In this document: one piece after another, positions 58,757 through 64,000 of the stretch
Position numbering within the stretch: position 1 is the stretch's first letter
Layout of the letters: each line of letters starts with the position of its first letter
Source: Edaphocola aurantiacus
GTDB taxonomy: Bacteria; Bacteroidota; Bacteroidia; Chitinophagales; Chitinophagaceae
Assembly (NCBI RefSeq): GCF_019797745.1
Contig: NZ_VOSI01000001.1
Location: forward strand, 618,928-682,927
DNA: 64,000 nt
Direction of reading: 5' to 3'
Position numbers and translations under genes: made by a program
Notes under the pieces: model-generated
What the model was told of the DNA's origin: nothing
Seen by the model: only the letters and a program-made list of their open reading frames with translations
Databases searched by the model: none

Positions 58757-60598
58757 TTATTTAACTTTCAGCTTCGAACCTACAGTCACGGCACCACTTG
58801 ATGGCAATTTATTCCATTTGATCAGCTGATCCAGACTGATACCATAATTTTTGGCAATGCTGAATGCAGTATCTCCCTTTTTCACAATGTGAACGCCATT
58901 GTTACTTTTGGCCACGTTGGGAGCCGGAGTGCGTACCGGGGCAGAAGTCTGCGGTGCTCTGTATGGCTCCACTACCGGTGCAGGCTGGTCCTGCAGCTCT
59001 TTCTGATGCTGATCTATTTTGCTTTTCAGACTGGCATGTGCACTGCGGGTATCAATAGATGCCGCCGGATTCACTTCCGGGTTTGCATTTACCGCTACGC
59101 CTGGTTTATTTTTTGCAGCTGGTCGTGTAGTTACATTTTGCTCAGCCGGCGGGGTATTTCCGTATACCGATCTGTCCAATTTAGCTTTCAATTTATCCAG
59201 AGAAGACAGTTCCGCATTAGCGGTAGCCGATGTTCCCTTTGGAGCAGCTACTTCTTCCTCATCTCCTCTTTCTGCAGCGATCTGTTCTTCTACAGCTGGC
59301 TCATTGGCAATATTAAATTCTTCTGTAGTTGTTGCTTCTGCAGTACGCTTATCCAGCGCCTGCATTTCCTGTTCCTGCAATGCTTTCATTTTAGGATCAT
59401 TCGGTTCGCTGGTATATTTAGGCTTATTGCCTGTCGCAATGTACTCCTGGCTTGATGCCGGTGTACTGCGTTCAATTGTATTATATTTAGAGGTATTAAA
59501 TTGCTGACGGCTCAGGTCTGGTTTTTGCGGAGCCATACCCTGCAGGTATAGTACACTACCCTCAGCAGGCTCTTCTCCCGGCAATAATTGATTGAATGCC
59601 AGCAAATCTTTCATACGTATACCCTGATCCTGTGCAATAATGCTTACCGTCTCACCATATTTTACGGTATGCGTAGGCTCATAACCGGTTTTATTTTTGC
59701 GACTCAGGTAGATAAACATATCCTCCGGCAATGGTGCATCTGCAAGGTCATTGATGTCCAGCAGTTTGGCATAGCGTACATTAAACTTGTTAGCAGCACT
59801 TAATAAAAGTTCGCCTTTAGGGGCATAAAAACCTTTCAGTCCGTTACGGGTAGTGAGCTCATAAAATCCTGTACTGCCCTGCTGTGCAGGAGCCATGGTA
59901 TATTTCGCTGCAGCTGGTGCGGCATCCTCTTCAGCCGGTACATTGGCAAACACATTACCATCATCAGTACGGCGTCTGGTCTTACGTGGTACGGTATCCT
60001 GTGTACTGCTGCTCACCCCAAAGTATTTATCCGTAGAGGCGATTGCACCATCGGTACTGCTGACTGCTTTGTAATTAGTAGCCAGGGTGTATTGCTGCAG
60101 ATCATATCGTTCAATAAGGTCGATCAGTTTTATGGCATACTGCGGATTGGTCGCGTAACCACATTTCTTCAGCCCGAAAGCCCAGCCTTTATAATCGCTT
60201 TGCTCCAGTGCAAATAAAGCAGCATAACGGGCATTCCCTTTCAGAAAATCAGAATGATCTTTATAGGAATGCATATCACTTTCATATTTACGGAAACATT
60301 CATCCTTTGCATCATCGGTATAGGTATATGTTTCACCCGTCCAGGTGTTTTTACATTTAATACCGAAATGATTGTGTGCATTGAGGCTCAGTTCGCTTTT
60401 GCCACTGGCAGACTCATGTATACCCTGTGCCAGGGTAATGGCCGCCGGGATACCGGTTCTCTGCTGTTCTTCAATAGCCACCGAATTATATTTTGCAATA
60501 TAATCCAGTATATCTTTATTCTGAGTTTGGGCCTTAACGGTGCTGCAAGTGAATAGTAAGCCTGCAGCTAGTAGTCCGTAAAATGGTCTGCTCATCAT
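58757..60598 (-). CDS. LysM-containing glucosaminidase (GH73-like)
   Basis: A 613-residue secreted peptidoglycan hydrolase. A signal peptide (1-23, ending STVKAQ) is followed by a GH73 mannosyl-glycoprotein endo-beta-N-acetylglucosaminidase-like domain (residues 30-170) with the catalytic Glu in ITLAQGIHESASGKSELS, then ECFRKYESDMHSYKDHSDFL and CGYATNPQYAIKLIDLIERY. Two LysM modules follow: VKYGETVSIIAQDQGIRMKDLL (about 310-350) and at the C-terminus VKKGDTAFSIAKNYGISLDQLIKW. The region between them is long, Pro/Ala/Glu-rich and low in complexity. It probably takes part in cell separation or gliding-associated wall remodelling. It starts with two ATG in a row. Confidence 0.92.
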   Translation of the reverse strand: MMSRPFYGLLAAGLLFTCSTVKAQTQNKDILDYIAKYNSVAIEEQQRTGIPAAITLAQGIHESASGKSELSLNAHNHFGIKCKNTWTGETYTYTDDAKDECFRKYESDMHSYKDHSDFLKGNARYAALFALEQSDYKGWAFGLKKCGYATNPQYAIKLIDLIERYDLQQYTLATNYKAVSSTDGAIASTDKYFGVSSSTQDTVPRKTRRRTDDGNVFANVPAEEDAAPAAAKYTMAPAQQGSTGFYELTTRNGLKGFYAPKGELLLSAANKFNVRYAKLLDINDLADAPLPEDMFIYLSRKNKTGYEPTHTVKYGETVSIIAQDQGIRMKDLLAFNQLLPGEEPAEGSVLYLQGMAPQKPDLSRQQFNTSKYNTIERSTPASSQEYIATGNKPKYTSEPNDPKMKALQEQEMQALDKRTAEATTTEEFNIANEPAVEEQIAAERGDEEEVAAPKGTSATANAELSSLDKLKAKLDRSVYGNTPPAEQNVTTRPAAKNKPGVAVNANPEVNPAASIDTRSAHASLKSKIDQHQKELQDQPAPVVEPYRAPQTSAPVRTPAPNVAKSNNGVHIVKKGDTAFSIAKNYGISLDQLIKWNKLPSSGAVTVGSKLKVK

Positions 60599-60621
60599 AC
60601 TCTATGTTAGTTTTTAGTTAC

Positions 60622-61278
60622 TTATTTAATTTTACGGATCAGGGTAATCCCATCACGGATAGGTAATATCACCTGCTCTACACGGTCTGAATGTTTTATT
60701 TTCTCGTTGAACTCGTGCATATATTTAGCGGACTTGCTCTGGTTTTCCAGGGGTTGTACCACCTCACTATGGAACAGAACATTATCGGCTATAAAACAGG
60801 CGCCTACTGGTACCTGATCGATCAGCATATCAAAATATACGCCGTAGTTTTTCTTATCGGCGTCTATAAAGATCAAATCAAAGGTTGTATTGATTTGTGG
60901 TAATACCTCTGCTGCCGGCCCTATGTGCTGTACTATAGTCTGCTCCAGTCCCGCTTCTTTCCAGTACTGATCCCGTATAGCCTGCAGCTGATCATCTGTA
61001 TCGATAGTATGCAGCTGCCCGCCATCCTGCAATCCCTGTGCCAGGCATATTGCAGAATAACCGGTATAGGTACCCAGTTCCAGTATATTTTCAGGACGAA
61101 TCAGTTTGCTGATCATGCTGAGGAACGATCCCTGCAGGGCACCGGACAGCATTTGTGCGCCCCTTACCTCAGCCACGGTCGTTTCATTGAGCGCCTTCAG
61201 TACCGGTGTTTCCGGTGTAGAATATTGCTCTGCATATGTATTGATCGCTTCTGAAGTGATCTGATATTGTGCCTCCAT
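60622..61278 (-). CDS. SAM-dependent O-methyltransferase
   Basis: A 218-residue class I methyltransferase of the caffeoyl-CoA/catechol O-methyltransferase family (MT_3): RPENILELGTYTGYSAICLA is the SAM-binding glycine loop, LHTIDTDDQLQAI the acidic residue binding the ribose, and LIFIDADKKNYGVYFDMLID (key FIDADKKNY) the metal-binding Asp. In bacteria these methylate phenolic or catechol substrates or tRNA. It starts 2 bases upstream of the stop codon of the LOG-family gene, in one transcript. Confidence 0.9.
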   Translation of the reverse strand: MEAQYQITSEAINTYAEQYSTPETPVLKALNETTVAEVRGAQMLSGALQGSFLSMISKLIRPENILELGTYTGYSAICLAQGLQDGGQLHTIDTDDQLQAIRDQYWKEAGLEQTIVQHIGPAAEVLPQINTTFDLIFIDADKKNYGVYFDMLIDQVPVGACFIADNVLFHSEVVQPLENQSKSAKYMHEFNEKIKHSDRVEQVILPIRDGITLIRKIK

Positions 61279-61280
61279 GC

Positions 61281-61976
61281 TTAGAAATTAGGGACCAGTT
61301 TATTATTGGCATAAAATTCGTTGATATAATCTACTACCTCATCTGCAGTATCATATATCTTGATCAGGTCCAGGTCCTGCTCACTGATATTATGGTGTGT
61401 TTCCAGCATGGTGCTCTTCATCCAGTCAAACAGGCCCTGCCAGTAGGACTTGCCTACACAGATCAGGGGCAGGTTGATAGACTTCTGCGTTTGTACCAGG
61501 GTAGCAATTTCAAAAAATTCATCCATAGTACCCCATCCGCCCGGCATCATAATGAAGCCCTGAGCGTATTTGGTAAACATCAGCTTACGGATAAAGAAAT
61601 AGTCGAAGCTAAGGTTCTTATCTATGTCTAAATATGGGTTATGGTGTTGCTCATGAGGCAGAAAAATGTTCAGTCCCACTGATTTACCACCGATCTCATA
61701 GGCACCTTTATTGGCGGCTTCCATAATACCCGGGCCACCACCACTGATGATTCCGAAACCGATCTCAGACAACTTCTGAGCGATCTCTACCGTTAATTTA
61801 TAATATTTATCTTCTGGCTTCGTTCTTGCCGAACCGAAGATGGAAATACAAGGACCAATCTTATTCAGCTTTTCAAATCCTTCAACAAACTCGGCCATAA
61901 TTTTAAAAATCTGCCAGCTGGAATGTGCTTTAGGTTCTGTCCAATCTCTCTCTCTGACCTTTTTGAAATACTCCAT
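61281..61976 (-). CDS. LOG-family Rossmann-fold protein (TIGR00730)
   Basis: A 231-residue protein of the lysine-decarboxylase-like / LOG family. The nucleotide-binding and catalytic signature PGGWGTMDEFFE (P-G-G-x-G-T-x-x-E) is intact, together with ISGGGPGIMEAANKGAYE and SIFGSARTKPEDKYY. Plant and bacterial LOG enzymes remove ribose phosphate from cytokinin-type nucleotides, and related bacterial proteins act on AMP. Its role here is not known. It is transcribed with the methyltransferase gene. Confidence 0.93.
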   Translation of the reverse strand: MEYFKKVRERDWTEPKAHSSWQIFKIMAEFVEGFEKLNKIGPCISIFGSARTKPEDKYYKLTVEIAQKLSEIGFGIISGGGPGIMEAANKGAYEIGGKSVGLNIFLPHEQHHNPYLDIDKNLSFDYFFIRKLMFTKYAQGFIMMPGGWGTMDEFFEIATLVQTQKSINLPLICVGKSYWQGLFDWMKSTMLETHHNISEQDLDLIKIYDTADEVVDYINEFYANNKLVPNF

Positions 61977-62004
61977 TAAAAAAAATATGGTATTGATTAA
62001 GCGT

Positions 62005-62012
62005 CAAAGATA
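62005..62012 (-). promoter_or_regulatory. Promoter -7 box of the LOG/methyltransferase pair
   Basis: Minus strand TATCTTTG followed by ACGC, 29 bases before the ATG at 61976. Confidence 0.6.
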
Positions 62013-62199
62013 CTATTAATAACGGTTATGCCTGCCTGTTTGCATGCAGTTTCACATTTTCTTTAAATTTATGCCCAAACTGCTCCTACCGAATGAATAT
62101 CAGCAAAATACAGCATAAATATTCTGCTTATATCTTATACCGGCCTGCCTTTTTCGAGACTTGTCACAAGCTTGTCGGCATATTTTACCATAATCGCCT

Positions 62200-62207
62200 T
62201 ATCTTAG
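62200..62207 (+). promoter_or_regulatory. Possible promoter of lutB
   Basis: TATCTTAG, one or two bases off TAnnTTTG, 27 bases before the ATG at 62234. Confidence 0.35.
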
Positions 62208-62233
62208 TGCCTGAATAGCAAGGATTACTGCTT

Positions 62234-63619
62234 ATGAGTGAGATTAAAGATATATTCCTGGAGAAAAGTAAGGAGAAGGTTAATGATGCCAAACATCGCA
62301 AAACCATTGCGTTTAATATTGACAAGTACAATACGGCGGTAGTTAACGGAAAGAAACAGTATGCCGACCTGGAGATGGCGCGTAAAAGGGCCAAAAACAT
62401 TAAATGGAAAGCTATTGAAGAACTGGACAGGCACCTGGAGACCTTCGAAAAGAAATTCTGTGAACAAGGCGGAAAAGTAATCTGGGCGGAAGATGCTGAT
62501 GAGGCACTGGCCGCTATTGCTGCTATCTGTGATAAGGTGAAGGCGAAAAGTGTGGTGAAATCCAAATCGATGGTAACGGAGGAGATACACCTGAACCGAT
62601 TCCTGGAGAAGCTGGGCATTGAGTCTGTAGAGACAGATCTTGGTGAATATATACAGCAGCTGGATGATGAGCCACCATACCATATCGTGACTCCTGCCAT
62701 GCACAAAAGCAAGGAGGATATCGCAGAACTGTTTCACCAGAAACTGGGCGTGGCACCTAACCTGAGTCCTAAAGAACTGACCCTTATTGCCAGGGAGCGA
62801 TTACGCTCTAAATTTATAACTGCTGATATCGGCATTACCGGTGGCAACTTTATTGTTGCTGATGCCGGTGCCATTGCCCTGACAGAAAATGAGGGTAACG
62901 GCAGACTGACGACTACCTTACCCAAGGTGCATATTGCCATTGTGGGTATTGAGAAGGTCATCCCCTCTTTAAAAGACATTGCTCATTTCTGGCCGCTGTT
63001 ATCTACATTCGGTACAGGTCAGAAATTAACGGTATACAACACCTTGTTTTTCGGACCTAAGACCGCCAATGAAATGGATGGCCCGGAAGAGATGTATGTG
63101 ATCCTGCTGGATAACGGACGTACTAACCTGCTGCGTAAAGAAGTAAGGGAGAGTATGTACTGCATCCGCTGTGGCTCCTGCCTGAATGCCTGTCCGGTAT
63201 ATAAAAATATCGGTGGCCATGCTTATGGCACAACCTACAGTGGTCCTATCGGTGCGGTGATTACGCCACACCTGACCAGTATGCAGGAAAACGGTCACCT
63301 GAGCTTTGCCTCCAGCCTTTGCGGCAACTGTACCGAGGTATGCCCGGTTAAGATCAACATCCATGAAATGCTACTGGAGAACCGCAGTATTTTTGTAGAT
63401 GAGGGCAATAGTGAGGTAAAAGAGAGATTGGGCTGGAAGCTGTTCCGCACAGGGGTTTCCTACCGTCCGCTGATGAATATGGCGAGCAGCAATATGAAGA
63501 ATAAAATATTCACAAAGCTGTTTGCACCGATGTGGGGCGAATCGAGGGTTACACCGGTATTCCCGAAAAAGAATTTTGCTAAAATCTGGAAAGAATACCA
63601 GAAAAATAAAACGACTTAA
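62234..63619 (+). CDS. lutB: LutB-type lactate utilisation iron-sulfur protein
   Basis: A 461-residue protein with an N-terminal LUD (LutB/LldF) domain (residues 60-290: GITGGNFIVADAGAIALTENEGNGR with key part ADAGAIALTENEGN, PSLKDIAHFWPLLSTFGTGQ) and a C-terminal pair of 4Fe-4S motifs, CIRCGSCLNACPVYKNIGGH and CGNCTEVCPVKINIHEML. In Bacillus LutABC oxidises L-lactate. lutA and lutC are not adjacent here: upstream are LOG/methyltransferase genes and downstream a response regulator, so lutB stands alone. Confidence 0.93.
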   Translation: MSEIKDIFLEKSKEKVNDAKHRKTIAFNIDKYNTAVVNGKKQYADLEMARKRAKNIKWKAIEELDRHLETFEKKFCEQGGKVIWAEDADEALAAIAAICDKVKAKSVVKSKSMVTEEIHLNRFLEKLGIESVETDLGEYIQQLDDEPPYHIVTPAMHKSKEDIAELFHQKLGVAPNLSPKELTLIARERLRSKFITADIGITGGNFIVADAGAIALTENEGNGRLTTTLPKVHIAIVGIEKVIPSLKDIAHFWPLLSTFGTGQKLTVYNTLFFGPKTANEMDGPEEMYVILLDNGRTNLLRKEVRESMYCIRCGSCLNACPVYKNIGGHAYGTTYSGPIGAVITPHLTSMQENGHLSFASSLCGNCTEVCPVKINIHEMLLENRSIFVDEGNSEVKERLGWKLFRTGVSYRPLMNMASSNMKNKIFTKLFAPMWGESRVTPVFPKKNFAKIWKEYQKNKTT

Positions 63620-63663
63620 AATATAAAGGCTGCCTCAGGGCAGCCTTTATATTTTAAGTCGTT
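63610..63663 (+). terminator. Perfect 25-pair terminator overlapping the lutB stop codon
   Basis: 63610-63634 and 63639-63663 are exact complements, with a four-base loop (TCAG) and A/T-rich outer parts. The stop codon at 63617-63619 lies inside the left arm. Confidence 0.9.
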
Positions 63664-63710
63664 GCTTAGTCATAAATCCCTAAAAAGGAAAAGCTTATAC
63701 AGATTTTCTT

Positions 63711-63718
63711 TATCTTCG
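63711..63718 (+). promoter_or_regulatory. Promoter -7 box of the OmpR-type regulator gene
   Basis: TATCTTCG, 54 bases before the ATG at 63772. Same variant as upstream of the regulator at 7807. Confidence 0.4.
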
Positions 63719-63771
63719 GCCTTATAGTCTGCAGCTGCAGCAATACGGTATACCCAAGACATTTTGAATAG

Positions 63772-64000
63772 ATGAACAGAATATTACTGGTAGAAGATGA
63801 AGCCCATGTAGTCTCTTTTATTACAAAAGGACTTAGTGAGGATGGTTATGAAGTCAGTGTTGCACTGGATGGCCAAACGGGCTTGTCTATGGCAGATCAG
63901 AATGCTTTTGACCTGATTATCCTGGACATCATGCTCCCGGAAATGAATGGTCTGGAAGTATGTAAAGCCATTCGTAAAAAAAATACCAAAGTACCTATCC
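63772..64000 (+). CDS. OmpR-family response regulator, N-terminal part
   Basis: The first 76 codons of a receiver domain run off the window end: RILLVEDEAHVVSFI (acidic pair), EDGYEVSVALDG, LIILDIMLPEMNGLEVC (phospho-acceptor Asp about residue 52) and a following AIRKKNTKVPI. The receiver pattern of OmpR/RprY-type regulators fits, but the output domain is not seen. A sensor kinase gene is likely to follow outside. Confidence 0.85.
   Translation, partial: MNRILLVEDEAHVVSFITKGLSEDGYEVSVALDGQTGLSMADQNAFDLIILDIMLPEMNGLEVCKAIRKKNTKVPI

Noticed and set aside
1-64000. CRISPR array, rRNA operon or prophage
   Set aside because: No regularly spaced repeats, no rRNA sequence and no phage or transposase genes were seen on either strand.

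Overview
The window looks like chromosomal DNA of a Bacteroidota bacterium, most likely from the Chitinophagaceae or a close relative. The evidence is Bacteroidota-type promoter boxes (TAnnTTTG, often TATCTTTG or TACTTTTG) in front of many genes, at least five secreted proteins with a type IX secretion (T9SS) C-terminal sorting domain, a darB-darA pair of the dialkylresorcinol/flexirubin type, a Reg_prop/Y_Y_Y sensor kinase, and a Complex I with a short NuoG. The family-level placement is inference.

Layout. 1-4.3 kb: end of a DUF3127 gene, a secreted triple-repeat protein, darB-darA, and an outer-membrane barrel. 4.3-11.6 kb: a large T9SS surface protein, then a LuxR-type response regulator facing a hybrid sensor kinase. 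11.8-17.8 kb: a six-gene operon (CotH-like kinase, YCF48-like propeller, thioredoxin, ApbE flavin transferase, DUF4266 lipoprotein, DUF3570 barrel) that I regard as the most interesting system here. It looks like an extracytoplasmic flavin/redox module with a candidate operator in front. 17.9-33.5 kb: a complete 14-subunit nuo operon (A-N, on the minus strand), interrupted by three unrelated genes between nuoE and nuoF and by a small IVS-like four-helix-bundle element between nuoF and nuoG.

33.7-40.0 kb: TPR protein, PstS-like lipoprotein, Tpx peroxidase, Crp/Fnr regulator with a quinone reductase, PhaB-like reductase, DUF218 protein. 40.1-46.1 kb is accessory: an orphan PD-(D/E)XK restriction-like gene, two inverted copies of a roughly 420-bp non-coding repeat, a lipoprotein, two tandem tRNA-Gln genes on a 139-bp duplication, an aminopeptidase P, and tRNA-His after about 0.9 kb of AT-rich non-coding DNA. 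46.1-64 kb: RNase Z with a STAS-like partner, a T9SS protein, MATE transporter, DUF1697, GT39 transferase, deoxyhypusine-synthase homologue, a large T9SS subtilase, panB and a YggS-type gene, a LysM glucosaminidase, an O-methyltransferase, a LOG-family protein, LutB, and the start of an OmpR-type regulator.

No CRISPR array, rRNA operon, prophage or transposase was seen. The working units are the nuo operon (respiration), the ApbE operon (probably envelope redox chemistry) and darB-darA (resorcinol lipid or pigment head group). Many genes end in long, nearly perfect hairpins that serve convergent pairs.
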